Assembly (NCBI GenBank): GCA_028583605.1
Contig: CM053333.1
Coordinates: 27,321,302-27,385,301, forward strand
From: Dastarcus helophoroides
Taxonomy: Eukaryota; Arthropoda; Insecta; Coleoptera; Bothrideridae
Length of the DNA stretch: 64,000 nt
Reading direction: 5' to 3'
The notes beneath the pieces were generated by a model. That model saw nothing but the letters and a program-made list of their open reading frames with translations, was not told the origin of the DNA and ran no database searches. This document shows, piece by piece, positions 32,791 to 44,339 of the stretch (its first letter is position 1; each line of letters starts with the position of its first letter). The position numbers and the translations under genes are program-made.

Positions 32791-34897
32791 CAGGCACGTA
32801 GCCAGGATTTTTGTTCGGGGAGGGTCCAACTCCCCCTTTTTTTATCTTAGAGACATAATCTTCTTTGAAATGAGCAATATTGAAAAATTTAAAATAAAGT
32901 TGAGTTTTTAAATCAATTAACGTCTTGGTTTTTTACTTAGTGCTCATTTTTTACTTTTGCGTAAAATTTCCAATCTTAACTTCGACATTTGAACTATAAT
33001 TTGAAACTCAAGTTCGACTTCAGTCTCGATATTTAAATCTTTCAAATCTAGACATTTAAAAAAAAAGTATTTTTTTCAAAATACATGATTTTTGAATTTT
33101 TCAGAACAGCTTCAAATTTTAGATCAAAGACGAAATTAGGAATATTAGATATTAAAGATGAAATAAAAAAAATTCAATAGAAGCTTCCATTTTAATTTGT
33201 AATTTCGATTTTTGTCGAAACTTTAAATTTATTTTAGAAAGGAAAAGAGTGAATCTAAAAATCTTCAAGAAAAGTAGAAATTTGGACGAAAAATTAAAAG
33301 GATGAAAAAAGGAAAGAACTTTATCAAACAAAATCCAGAAGCCTCGAAGTTAAAATCATTTTTTTTTTAAACTAAAAATGTTGAGTTTAGCGAAATATTT
33401 AGAAAAAATTTAAATATTGAGAAAAAACCGAAAATTTTCTAATAAATCAAAAATTTTGGTTTTAAACTAGATTTTTTTTTAAAAGTAGAAATTTCATGAC
33501 TAGAATTAAAATTTGAAAAAATTAAGGCACACAATTTTTAGTGCAAATCGAAAAATTTAGAAAAGAAATAAAAAAAACTGAAATTTTAAAATAAAGATCT
33601 TTAGAAAAACTTAAAATTTTAAACAAAAAAAATGCGAATATCATAAAAAATGTTTCTAGTTAAACTGCAAATTTTAAGAAAAACGAAATTTACACAATCA
33701 TTTTTTTAGAAATTTCGATTTTAAAGTCGAAATGGAAAAATAAAAATGTTGATATTTCCAAATGTCTTAAAAACATCAAAAGTTGGAATTTCAAATGAAA
33801 ATTTCGTTTAAATAAAAGGAAAATTAAAAGTCCAAACTTGAATTTAAAAAAAGTTTATATTTTAAAACTAAAATGAATATTTTGAAAATAATGTCAAAAT
33901 GCGTATAAATAAGTTTATCAAAAGAGAGAAATCTTTGAAAAAGTTGAAATGTTGAATTTGAATAAAAAATTAAAAGAAAGTTAAAAGAATTTTACAAAAG
34001 CAGTTGATATTTCGAACATTTCTAAAAATAATCGAAATTTATAAAAACGTTGCAATATGTAGAAAATTTATGAATCAAAAGTAAAATATTTTTGAGAAAA
34101 AACACCAGAATTCGGCAAAAAAATATTCATACGTCCTTGGAATTAAAAAAAATAAATTAATGAAATCGATTATGTGCTTACGGAGACGTAAAATTGAAGA
34201 AAAGAATTTAGAATTTTCAATTTCAACTCGGAATTTTGTTAAACTATCAACATTTTTAGAAAATATTCTTCAGAAAATATAAGAACATACAGTAATTTTT
34301 TTTAACGCATTTGTTTCTTTTATTATTTTTTTTCATTTTCATTTTGGTAATTAGTAAAAATGAAGAATAAAATCTAGTGACCTTAATATTATATAAATTT
34401 GACAAATAAATAAATAAATAAAAACGTGAAACTTACCAAAGAAAAATTTCTTAATATCCATTTTAAGTTCACGTATTTAACTTATCACCGATCAAGAGTC
34501 GACTCGTCGACTAATTCTTAACTCGTACCATAATCATGATTTGTATTGTATTTCCTATGGCAATTTGGCAATATGAAATATGAGCTAATATAATAAACGA
34601 GATTAGGTATAAGAATATGTCCTTTGACTGCAATGCCGCTGCTGCACGTACGTGGCGATTGAAGCATATATTGGGAAGCCTTGAGCTCATTGCCAATTTT
34701 TCTTAAAAGGCCTACATGGCGATTTTGCTTATCATAAACATAGTAGTTGGCAATTTCGGAAATTATTTACATGCTTAAATATACAATCAACCATTTTTCT
34801 ATTGATATATCAATTCGTATCATTGTAAATTTTTTGGGGAATATTCATTTCGGGGGAGGTCCGGACCCCTTGGACCCCCCCCCTGGCTACGTGCTTG
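32791..34897. mobile_element. hAT-superfamily non-autonomous element 2, 2.1 kb
   Basis: The left end CAGGCACGTAGCCAGG matches the right end read inward (CAAGCACGTAGCCAGG), 15 of 16. The flanking 8-bp duplication is GGTTCAAC (32783-32790 and 34898-34905). Removing it restores the Tc1-like C-terminus. Subterminal DNA is G/C-rich (GTCCGGACCCC). The interior (about 33.0-34.3 kb) is A-rich low-complexity DNA without a transposase. Confidence 0.85.
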
Positions 34898-34917
34898 GGT
34901 TCAACACATTATTAATG

Positions 34918-36096
34918 AAATTCAGGTATCCAACCAATATTTTCAAATCAAAATATTTTCACATGCAGCTACTTTTAATGTCCCATTTGTACCAAATAAT
35001 ATTTATATAAAATATTTTTTACAGGGTATTACATTTTCCTTGTCACTTTAATTAGGATTTTGTTTAGAATTACCCATCTAAATATTTTTCTAAACATCAT
35101 ATTGATCGTGTTTCGGAGTATTTGTAGTATTGCCAATTTTCAAACATGCTAACTATATATTTCCCAAAAATAAACTAATTAAGCGCCGAAAAATAAAAAA
35201 AAATAAAAAATAAAAATAGTGGAATAGTATTTTTATTTTTGTGTCTGTAGATATAAAATGTTTACGAGATATATGATGCGGAAGTTTACACATTGTCGAC
35301 AATATAATAACTTATATATTAATACAAAATTAACTCTATAAACTTAAACGATTAATCCTTCTCTTGAGCATTAAAAATATTTGCTATCGTTCCATCAGTT
35401 TATAAAAATGTTAATCCTAAATTTATATCGTTGCTCTTCTACAGTTATTGAAGGCTTTCTATGTTACAATGCCTATATCAGCTACCGTAGTGGTATATTT
35501 TTAAATTGCTATCAGAGCTTTCGCTCTCTTTCATTATTTCTGAAATTGCTTATTTCGCGAATAATTTCTCGGCCGCAATAAATCTTGAGAGATTCATATT
35601 CTGTTGAGCCAAGATCACCTTAAAAGGCTTAGCCCTTGAAATATGCATAAGGATAATTGATTTTCTGAACGAAAATACAACCACATTTGAAAATCCGCTA
35701 AGTGAATGTTACCGGTTAAATATAATCGCTAATATTAAAGCAACGAGTATTCTCCTCACTACTACCGTGAGTTAGAAAATTTGCATCAGCTAATCTAGAA
35801 AACGACGACTGCTGAAATTTTATACTGAAATTAAATTTTTAAGTGCATAAAAGTGGAAATAAAATTCGTCAGCTGCATTCTAAGCATGCTGTAAGGTAGT
35901 ATTATATTACGGTAAATTGCAACAGCTTATTTGCTAAATTTTGGTAAACATTAGATCCAATTATCTGAGTAGAGGTAAACAAATTTAATAATTAACACAG
36001 CTATTGTCAACTTAATTTTGATGTATTTAACAGTACACCAAATTCGCGTTAAATTTAGTCCGTTATAATCAAAGTTGGGATCGATTTATTACTTAC
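34918..36096. other. AT-rich stretch, probably intron of the receptor gene
   Basis: No exon found. This lies directly downstream of the receptor exon on the minus strand and starts with its splice donor, so it is presumably intronic. Confidence 0.4.
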
Positions 36097-36336
36097 CAAC
36101 AAATGGAACAAGTCCTTCTTGTTCGTAATCTAAAATTTTCTCCAGTCCTGTGCACTTCCGGCTGGAGTTATCAAAGCTGCATTTGTTGTGTTGGCTCCAA
36201 AATTCTCTAAACCAGGCGTTCCTGCAGTTGACGTAGTAACCGGGCTGTGTGCTGTGAGGAGTATTTGTCCCAGAACTGGTGTTGCAGGAATCGCCATCCA
36301 TGCGAGGTTTCAGCGACAAGTAGTAATCATCGAATT
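36097..36336 (-). CDS. Exon of a metabotropic glutamate receptor (ligand-binding domain)
   Basis: On the minus strand a 240-bp segment is bounded by a polypyrimidine-rich acceptor TTATTTTGCAG (last base 36337) and a strong donor GTAAGT (36096-36091). Between them one frame is open. It encodes FDDYYLSLKPR, then a serine/threonine-rich insertion with CNTSSGTNTP, then AWFREFWSQHNKCSF, SSRKCTG and YEQEGLVPFV. The run NPWFxEFW followed by Cys and then YEQEGKVxFVVDAVYA is characteristic of the lobe of metabotropic glutamate receptors, which bind extracellular glutamate and couple to G proteins. Here NPWF is NAWF. The exon enters after the first base of a codon and leaves after the first base of another. 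It shows no decay, unlike almost everything around it. Partner exons were not found in the window, so introns must be large. Paralogue (A-type versus other) cannot be told. Confidence 0.75.
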
Positions 36337-37629
36337 CTGCAAAATAAGATCGAACTTAAATTATTTCGCATGGGGGCAATTTAGAGACAGTTTTGTGGGA
36401 TATCCAATACTTCCACACCGGATTTATTTAATTTTTACCGAAGCGTAGACAACTAGTTTGCATCGAACAAATATAACTCTAAATGAAACTTACATACCCA
36501 TAACTCTTCTCTAGGAAAAATCCACAACGTTAAAAATATATCATCTGGATTTATAATATCGTGCATTATTTACAACGAAAGAGTAAAAGTTATTAATTTG
36601 TTTTAAAATAAAAAGTTAAATCAGTTTTTGTTATTCTTGGCACAATTTGTGCTTGAAAAAAAATTGTTTTGAACTACCAGAGATTAAATTGCATACGGAT
36701 GAAATATGATCATGGGTTTTGACAAAAATTAGACTGAAATTGGTTGAAGCATAGGGATATATGTACATATTCTATACATGAAAAGAAGAAGTCTAGTTGA
36801 GGCTTCCTTACATATGTAATGCAACAATCCTATTTAATGTTCTACTATCCACGCATTATTTTAAAGAGCATATTTTCAAATTCATGTAAAAACCTTGAAA
36901 TTTATTATTTTGCATATATTGTGGTTTCAAAATCAATGTCTATGTCGGTATATTTGTTGTTATTTCCATAAGAAAGTTACACCTATACATAATTTTTTTT
37001 TCTATCGAATTGTAATGACTTCAAGATACCTTTTATGTAAGTTCTTTACGGAAACTGCAATAATGTACAAACTTTTTATAACTCAATCAGAAGACAAATA
37101 TTTATCTTCCTTCAAATGAAATAAAAACTGGCGGACATATAAATAGGGACGAACCGATTTTATCAAATATGTTTGTGTTCTTTTTGTATCTTCGGCAAAA
37201 TAGTTTTGCAGTTTGATAAACTTGATATATTTAACGTTCACAAGGGGTAGAGATTAATATTGCGCATGTGATAAGATAAAATTAATTGTCCATAAGATTA
37301 AATAAAAGTTAGCTTTATAAGAAAATCGTTAGCAAATTCTAATGTAATAAAATTACATATTCTTGAACACATTTAACTTAATGTTTAGACCAGGTGATAG
37401 TAATACTTTTACAAGTCGCAGATGCACAAAAGACATAAATTCCTAATAAGTTTTATTGGATCATTTGCCGAATATCACAATTGGATTTTGCATAAAAAGC
37501 AAATTGGATCATACTTACTAACCTAACCTATTAACATGTTGAATGATATAGTGGAAACTGGGGTATTATGGATCGGCTCTTTACTCTGGCTAAAAACTTG
37601 CAAAAAATTATTTTTCTCAGAAAGTTTCA
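36337..37629. other. AT-rich stretch upstream of the receptor exon, probably intron
   Basis: It starts with the splice acceptor of the receptor exon on the minus strand. No further exon or bounded repeat recognised. Confidence 0.4.
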
Positions 37630-38373
37630 GGCCGTTTTTAGGCCGGTTTTAGAGTCACGCGGGTAGCACCCGTCACTCGCGCGCGGGTAGGCAGAATACA
37701 TTTATTTGCAGCAAGTTATTTAGAGTGGAACGGGTGACCGCGTGCGGGTGCGTCACCCGTGGCGGGTGTCTTTTGCACCCGCGCCTACTCTCACGCCTCG
37801 CGGGCACCCGCTCGTGTGAGAGCCATTGGGACATATTATGTCTTTCAGTGTGACACGGGCCATTTGTTCATGTTCTCCTATGGTGTACAATCATGAATAT
37901 TGAATATATCGAAACTGAAAGCTTAGTTATTGACGGATTTGCTGTGCGCATGGGGGGGACACTTGGGGCAAGTAGTCAGACATTTAAGCTTAAAACTCAT
38001 AGGATCCCAGATAAAGTGAAAATATTTTTATTAAGTACTGAAAAGTTGGTGTGCTTTTTTAAAAAAACTGATCACTTGAGGAAACTACACCCATCTCATC
38101 AAAAGTTTAATTCTAACTTACTCATTTTTTTCAAAATTTTCTTGCAACTTTTAAGGACCCCAACATACAGACATTGAGGCTATTAATGGATAAACTCTAA
38201 ATTAATGAAGGCAATAATAATTATTTTCATTTATACTTATAATATCTGCATAACACCCGTCCGTTACCCGCGTGACTCTAAAAAGCAAAACAGAGAAAAC
38301 TTTAGCGGGTGCTCAGGTTTAAAAAAAATCGCACGGGTGACGGGTTCCACCCGCGTGACTCTAAAAACGGCCT
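37630..38373. mobile_element. GC-ended inverted-repeat element
   Basis: The left end (AGGCCGGTTTTAGAGTCACG, near 37640) is the inverse of the right end (GCGTGACTCTAAAAACGGCC near 38352-38372). The subterminal DNA is extremely GC-rich, made of CACCCG/CGGGTG words, against an AT-rich background. A third end of the same kind (TACCCGCGTGACTCTAAAAA) lies inside at about 38263-38283. A 94-codon frame at 37893-38177 is not recognised. The superfamily is unclear. Confidence 0.6.
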
Positions 38374-38548
38374 TAGAGTCACGCGGGAGCCCGTCACCCG
38401 CATGCAGGTAAGTAGGAAACATTTGTTTGCAGCGACGCTCCTGCACGCGGTTACCCGTTCCACTCTAAATAATTTGCTGCAAACAAATGTATTCTGCCTA
38501 CCCGCGCGCGGGTGACGGGTGCCACCCGCGTGACTCTAAAAACGGCCT
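38371..38548. mobile_element. Small palindromic relative (about 178 bp) abutting the GC-ended element
   Basis: It starts TTAGAGTCACGCGGGAGCCC and ends GGTGCCACCCGCGTGACTCT followed by AAAAACGGCCT. The inner halves CATTTGTTTGCAGC and GCTGCAAACAAATG are also inverted. It shares ends with the larger element directly to its left, so it is a non-autonomous derivative inserted at or next to it. Confidence 0.65.
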
Positions 38549-39639
38549 CAAGGCTTGGGTTTGTAGTACGACTAATAAACTTTCTTTGGGTCGCCACAGT
38601 TGGGTCAAATATAATTAAATTATACAACTTATTACAGTTGTCGCAAAACTTGTATTTTTGCGATTTAGAAAAATGTAGGGGAATTGCAGACTACATTTGT
38701 AAATCGATTAAAGATGGAAAATTTTTACAGGAAAACTTCAGTTTTGATTCAAAATGACAGAAGATTTATTATTAAAGAGAAACAAAATGAAGTGAAGTGA
38801 TAAATGGCAATGAAAATCAGTTCGAAATGCAATCTTCGCAAGTCCAGTAACTTGCAGTGAATGCGGCACATGCTAAGTGAACAAAAACGTTCCAGTGGAT
38901 GATATTTGGGCTATTCGTATTTTTTGCCATATTTTTCTTGCAAGGTATGTCAATATCGATACTTTCTTCCACATTACAATCGGTTTCTTCTGTCGTGTCT
39001 TTGAAGCGAAGCGATATGATCGTTTTTTTTTAATGTAACCGAAATTCTCTAGGGGAAAGAACCTAACCTCAACATTGTATAATTACATTTGAAAAATTAT
39101 TATTGTACCAAAAAGCTATTAGAAGTCGTCTAAAAATTAATGTTGTGTTAACATTTTGCATAAAAAGATACTTATATGCCACAAGTATACAAAGTTATCT
39201 TGTCAAATGTAAAGAACTGGGTTCTTTTTTACATATGAGTAACACAATGGAAAATTTCATTCAAAATTTCATGTCTGTGTCGGAAGCTTAAGGTTCCGCC
39301 AATATTATAAACATAATTATCTAAAGCTGGTTCTCTAAGAATATGGTCAAATGACATGAAACATAAGGTGAAAAAAATTTTTTTGAAGTCTCATATTTCT
39401 ATTTGCATTACCAGAGAGGAAAAATATGGTACTGGTAATTCCCCGTGGTCCATTATGCTCCAGTTTTCCTTATTTAATATTTCTATATCGCGTGTACTGT
39501 GCAATTACTTCACTAAAGAATTTGAGATGGATATATAATCTGCCTTATTAAGGGACGGAATATCGAACCAATCACAAATTTTATTTATCAACCAATTTAA
39601 GTTTTCCTCTTGTAAGTTGTCATTTATATTAATGTCATT
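38549..39639. other. AT-rich non-coding stretch
   Basis: No gene or bounded repeat recognised. Confidence 0.4.
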
Positions 39640-39652
39640 TGTCATTTAGTTT

Positions 39653-40307
39653 TCTGGATTCTGGATTCGTTGTGGGTTGCCTAAAATTTAGGCCAGCACT
39701 TAGGCCACCCTTTCCGGGCCCATTGTGCTATCCCCGTGATTGAGGTGTCCTTGGTCATTCATTCAGCCACCCAACCTTGTTGAGAAACTGATGCGCCTGT
39801 ATGCGCCTCTCTCAAACTGGCCACACTAGGCCAGAAGTCCCCCAGCGTGGATCCTCTGATTGATGCTAGTGCCGGGCAGTGACACATCACGTGCTCGACA
39901 CTCTCATCTTCTTCTAAGCACCCTCTGCAGCTCGGGTCGTTTATGATTCCCATTCTGTGGAGGTGTTTGTTTAATCGACAGTGACCTGTCCATATCCTTA
40001 CAAGTTTCCTGAGATTATTCCTTGAGAGTTGTAGGCATAGTTTTGCCCTTTCCCTGCACGGCATTCGGCATGCGTGAGTTTGTCGGCATGTTGTTATTGA
40101 TGCCCATAAGGCTTTGTGTTTACGATAAGTTTCTTCGTTAAGTAGGGATCTTACGGTTGATCTTGCCAGGGAAAGGGTTGGTTCTGGTCCAACGAATTGT
40201 CCCTCCGAACCCTTCCTCGCCAGTTTGTCACTGCGTTCGTTTCCCTCTTTCCCAGAATGTCCTTTGATCCATATTAGATCAATTGCATTCTCTTGTGATA
40301 GACGTTC
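39653..40307 (-). mobile_element. Second LINE family, truncated copy 2, with 13-bp target duplication
   Basis: 655 bp flanked by TGTCATTTAGTTT at 39640-39652 and 40308-40320, a perfect match. On the minus strand it starts inside the RNase H domain and ends in the same 3' sequence and ATCCAGAATCCAGAA repeat as the copy at 25.0 kb. The intact duplication marks a fairly recent insertion. Confidence 0.85.
39759..40307 (-). pseudogene. LINE ORF2 C-terminus: end of RNase H plus cysteine knuckle
   Basis: From the truncation point the frame reads SQENAIDLIWIKGHSGKEGN and ERSDKLARKGS, the last part of an RNase H domain (the WxxGHxGxxGNExAD-type motif, here with Ser before Asp). It continues to LHRMGIINDPSCRGC and EHVMCHCPAL. 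RNase H followed by a terminal CCHC-like block points to the I/Loa group. The end differs from copy 1 by a late frameshift. A preceding ATG at 40313 lies in the target duplication and is not part of the element. Confidence 0.75.
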
Positions 40308-40320
40308 TGTCATTTAGTTT

Positions 40321-40795
40321 ATTACCTTATAGCTTTTAATTTGGATTACTTATTTGTTTGGGCTTACAAATTTGTCCGCAGTTTCTTTTCTACGATTTTC
40401 CCTTTCTTTTAGTCGAATATACTTAATAATTGACATGTAGTTTGTGTCAGGACGTTGTAAATCGCGATTGCTCATTGGATAACAAAATCAAGCCAGAATG
40501 TTGTTTAACATTAAGTACAAAACTATTTATTAATATTTAATTATAAATTATTCATGTCTTGTGGTTTCCTCTTGAAGATCAATTTATGAATAAATGGTTA
40601 AAATTTTGCGAAGTTTCTGGTGACGTAAATTTCAGCAATTAAAATTATTTAGTTATTCAGGGTTAATAAATGATTGTTTTGGAATAAATTTTAAAATCTT
40701 CATGTATTTATCTATTTAATTTATTTATCATTCAAATATATATTATAATTAAAATACGTATTTAAGTGGTTTAAAGTTATTTGTCCAGGGCCATA
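40321..40795. other. AT-rich non-coding stretch
   Basis: No gene or bounded repeat recognised; it ends at the TA dinucleotide that is the target of the mariner-like element. Confidence 0.4.
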
Positions 40796-41527
40796 TACAG
40801 GGTGAGCCACTAAATCGGTCTATGGTAGGGTATCGTTCAAAATATCGAAAAATATTTTGAATAAAAGTTGTTCTAAATAAAGTTTTTCACAACCTAAAAT
40901 TTTTGTTAAATATGGCGGCCTTCCGGTTGCACCGGAAATGAACACAACTTCCTTATTTTAAATAGAACACCCTATGTATTTTTATATTTTTGAATTCCTT
41001 GTTAAAAATGAATAGGAATTTATTAAAACGATATAGGCCCTTAGTTAAACCGTTTTCGCGTAATTTAATTTTTTTAGTTAATTTTGACGATTTCGTAGCT
41101 TGACGCCATTAACGATATTTTCCAAACGCAATGACTCAGAGTTGTGTGGAATACGGTTTTGGATTCAGGAAGAAATGGAGTATTTGTTTACGTCTTTGCT
41201 GTTGGCAAGATTTTTTAAATTTCTTTACATCCGTCGACTCAATTCTTCAGTTGTTCAAACATGCATAACTTAATTTTATCAAATAGAACCACCTATCTTG
41301 GATTACCTTATCGGATGCAAAATTAAATTCTTTTTCTTTTGGTACCAAGTATTGCCACCTCCGTCCAATAATTTTTGAGAAATTTAGAATTTTGTAAACA
41401 TTTTAATTAATTTCGTATTATCGCGTTAGCCCTGGATGTCGCGTTTTGTTTCGTCTCGTTTGTCTGGCAATAACTGACAGTTTATCTCATTGTTGTCACA
41501 AGGTTTTGGTATTAGTACTGAAAGACA

Positions 41528-42047
41528 ATGTTTTCTCAAGAAGAATTGGTCGATATGGTTTACGCCTTGGGCAGTGCTGACAGAAATCCATTTCTTGCCT
41601 CAAGAATTTATGCCCAACGCGTTGCCGATCGGAGACATCCAAATTCAGCGGCATTTGCTAAATTGAGAGAGAGGTTTGAGCGAACTGGTAGTACGAAATA
41701 CGAGAAAAAGGAGCGTAGAAAACCAACGACGCATAAAGAAAACCAAGTTTTAGTAGCGGCTGCTGTTGTCCAAGATCCGCACTTAAGAACCAGAAGAATA
41801 AGTGTGACATTACAAATAAGCCAAAAATCGGTTTCATGATTGTTACATATGTAAAAACAAGTTTCAGTCGTATCACACCTAGCTAGTGGAAGAACTCAAT
41901 CAAGCTGACTAACAATCAATGCCGTTGTGTGAATGGACGTTACATAATCTGCAGGAACAAAATGACCGTTTCGAATATTGTACTATTTACCGACGAAAGT
42001 ACAAACATACACACGATACTGAAAATGATCATTGGATTTCAGTGTAA
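41528..42047 (+). pseudogene. Inverted partial duplicate of the mariner transposase gene
   Basis: The first 60 residues (41528 onward) are identical to those of the minus-strand gene. Frameshifts and stops follow from about 41840. Traces of CEWTLHNLQEQND and TENDHWI persist to about 42047 with deletions. It encodes no catalytic core. Near-identity at the start and decay toward the centre suggest later correction between the arms, or a recent inverted duplication. Confidence 0.8.
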
Positions 42048-42141
42048 AGCATTCAAGAAAGTAAATAAACAATAAACAAATCGGTAACAGTAAGTTGCAA
42101 CAAATATTAAGAAGAATATATAAACAATGGTAATAATAACA

Positions 42142-43197
42142 TTAAATTAAATGTTCAACGTAACCACCAGCTTCACGATGGCAAATGCGCAGTCCCTGTA
42201 GCAAAGAATTGTTCACATCCACCAAGACGTTTTCATTGATATTTTGGAAAGCAACACGAACCCGGTCCATCATGTCTTCTCGGGTACTTGGTGGTTCCTG
42301 GTACACAACTTGCTTAACATGACCCCTCAAGAAAAAGTCTGGTTTAGTTAAATCCGATGATCTTGCGGGCCATGCCACTGGACCTCCTCTCCCTATCCAC
42401 TTGTTAGGGAATTGTTTATTGAGAAACTCCCTTACATCCCTTCCATAATGTGCCGGTGCCCCATCATGTTGGAACCACATTTGCCTCACGACAGCAAGAG
42501 GCAAATTGTCTATCATTTCGGGCAATCGATTTTGCAAAAAATGCAAGTAATTGTTGGCATTCAAATGTTCATTGAAGAAGTGTGGTCTGACAACAAATCT
42601 TCCTTTGACACCACCCCAAACATTCAGAGACCACCTATACTGATGGTCTAAGGGCCTTATCCAATGAGAATTTTCAGTGTGGTAGTAATGGAAGTTGTGG
42701 CTTCCCGCGAAGCCGTTCTTATCAAATGTACATTCGTCGGTAAATAGTATATTGTCCATAAAGTCATTTTGTTCTTGTAGTTTTCGTAATGCCCACTCAC
42801 AAAACTGCACTCAGTTGTTGAAATCAGCTTGATTGAGTTCCTGTACTAGCTGGACACGATACGGATGAAACTTATTTTTACGCAAGATTCGTGAAACCGA
42901 GGTTTGACTTATTTGTAATTCCGTGCTTATTCTGATACTTAAATGCGGATCTTGAACAACAGCAGCCGCTACTAAAACTTGGTTTTCTTCATGCGTCGTT
43001 GGTTTTCTAAGCTCCCTTTTCTCGTATTTTGTACTACCAGTTCGCTCAAACCTCTCTCTCAATTTAGCGAATGCCGCTGAATTTGGATGTCTCCGATCGG
43101 CAACGCGTTGGGCATAAATTCTGGAGGCAAGAAATGGATTTCTGTCAGCACTGCCCAAGGCGTAAACCATATCGACCAATTCTTCTTGAGAAAACAT
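42142..43197 (-). pseudogene. DD41D mariner-type transposase broken by one in-frame stop
   Basis: About 351 codons. The N-terminal MFSQEELVDMVYALG region is the helix-turn-helix domain found in insect transposases of this type (DUF4817-like), with a second DNA-binding region at PHLSIRISTELQISQTS. The catalytic part has ILFTDECTF (first Asp), QMWFQHDGAPAH (second Asp) and WPARSSDLTKPDFFL (third Asp). Counting from the second Asp to the Asp of KPD gives 41 residues between, the DD41D spacing of rosa-like elements; family members usually read SPDLTPLD here. A TGA at 42811-42813 interrupts the frame between ADFNN and VQFCEWAL; the frame is the same on both sides. The product would cut and paste the element by binding its terminal repeats. 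Confidence 0.8.
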
Positions 43198-43938
43198 TGT
43201 CTTTCAGTACTAATACCAAGACCTCGCGATAACAATGAGATAAACTGTCAGTTATTGCCGGACAAACGAGACAAAACAAAACCGCAACATCCAGGGCTAA
43301 CGCGATAATACGAAATTAATTAAAATGTTTACAAAATTCTAAATTTCTCAAAAATTATTGGACGGAGGTGGCAATACTTGGTACCAAAAAAAAGGGAATT
43401 TAATTTTGCATTCGATAAGATAATCCAAGATAGGTGGTTCCATTTGAAAAAATTAAATTATGCATTTTTGAACAACTGAAGAATTGAGTCGACGGATGTG
43501 AAGAAATTTAAGAAATCTTGCTAACAGCAAAGACGTAAACAAATACTCCATTTCCTCCTGAATCCAAAACCGTATGCCACACAACTCTGAGTCATTGCGT
43601 TTGGAAAATATCGTTAATGGCGTCAAGCTCCGAAATCGTCAAATTTAACAAAAAAAAATTAAATTACGCGAAAACGGTTCAACTAAGGGCCTATGTCGTT
43701 TTCATAAATTTATATTCATTTTTAACAAGAAATATAAAAATGTAAAAATACATAGGGTGTTCTATTTAAAATAAGAAAGTTGTGTTCATTTCCGGTGCAA
43801 CCGGAAGGTCGCCATATTTTGCAATAATTTTAGGTTGTGGAGAACTTTATGTCAAACAACTTTTATTTAAAACACTTTTTGATATTTTGAACGGTACGTC
43901 TACCAAAGACCGATTCCCGCTTATTGACTCACCCTGTA

Positions 43939-44339
43939 TAGCTGATTAAAATAATTTACGAGCACGCCCAGATTGCTAGTTCTTTAGTGGATGCGATACA
44001 CACTGTCAATTTGAAAATGTACCATACGTTAATTTTATTTTCTAGGAAAACATTGTTGACTTTCAATTAAATTTATCAACCCTTGGAGCTGGGGCGGAGA
44101 CAACCCCTAAAAACTTAAATAGGAAGGGAAGCTGAGCGATACCTCATTTGAAAGTTCGTTTAATTGCCTTTTTAAGTATACCGCATACTTGACCCTTCGG
44201 TTCAATATTTTTTGAAAAATCAAGAAAGACTCCTAAAAAAGCTAGGTAATAAATCTAATTGTTATGAAACATAAACAAGTTAGTACAAAGTAGTTTACCT
44301 AATTGAATTCTTAAAATTTTGTCCATTATTTTCCAAACC
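43939..44339. other. AT-rich flank of two mariner-type elements
   Basis: No gene recognised; its right part may hold the far end of the decayed transposase described next. Confidence 0.3.

Larger units (their letters stand above)
40798..43936 (-). mobile_element. Mariner-superfamily element (DD41D, rosa-like) with inverted arms over 1 kb
   Basis: Ends are CAGGGTGAGCCACTAA on the left and CAGGGTGAGTCAATAA read inward on the right, flanked by TA (40796-40797 and 43937-43938), the universal IS630/Tc1/mariner target. The transposase gene is on the minus strand (43197-42142). The left arm repeats, inverted, the right end, the whole 5' leader of about 735 bp and the 5' part of the gene. The element is therefore a near-palindrome with arms over 1 kb and one long gene. 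Either the family naturally has very long inverted repeats or a second partial copy fused to the first. Confidence 0.8.

Noticed and set aside
36188..36448. Plus-strand frame over the receptor exon
   Set aside because: Antisense of the splice-bounded minus-strand exon with clear receptor motifs.
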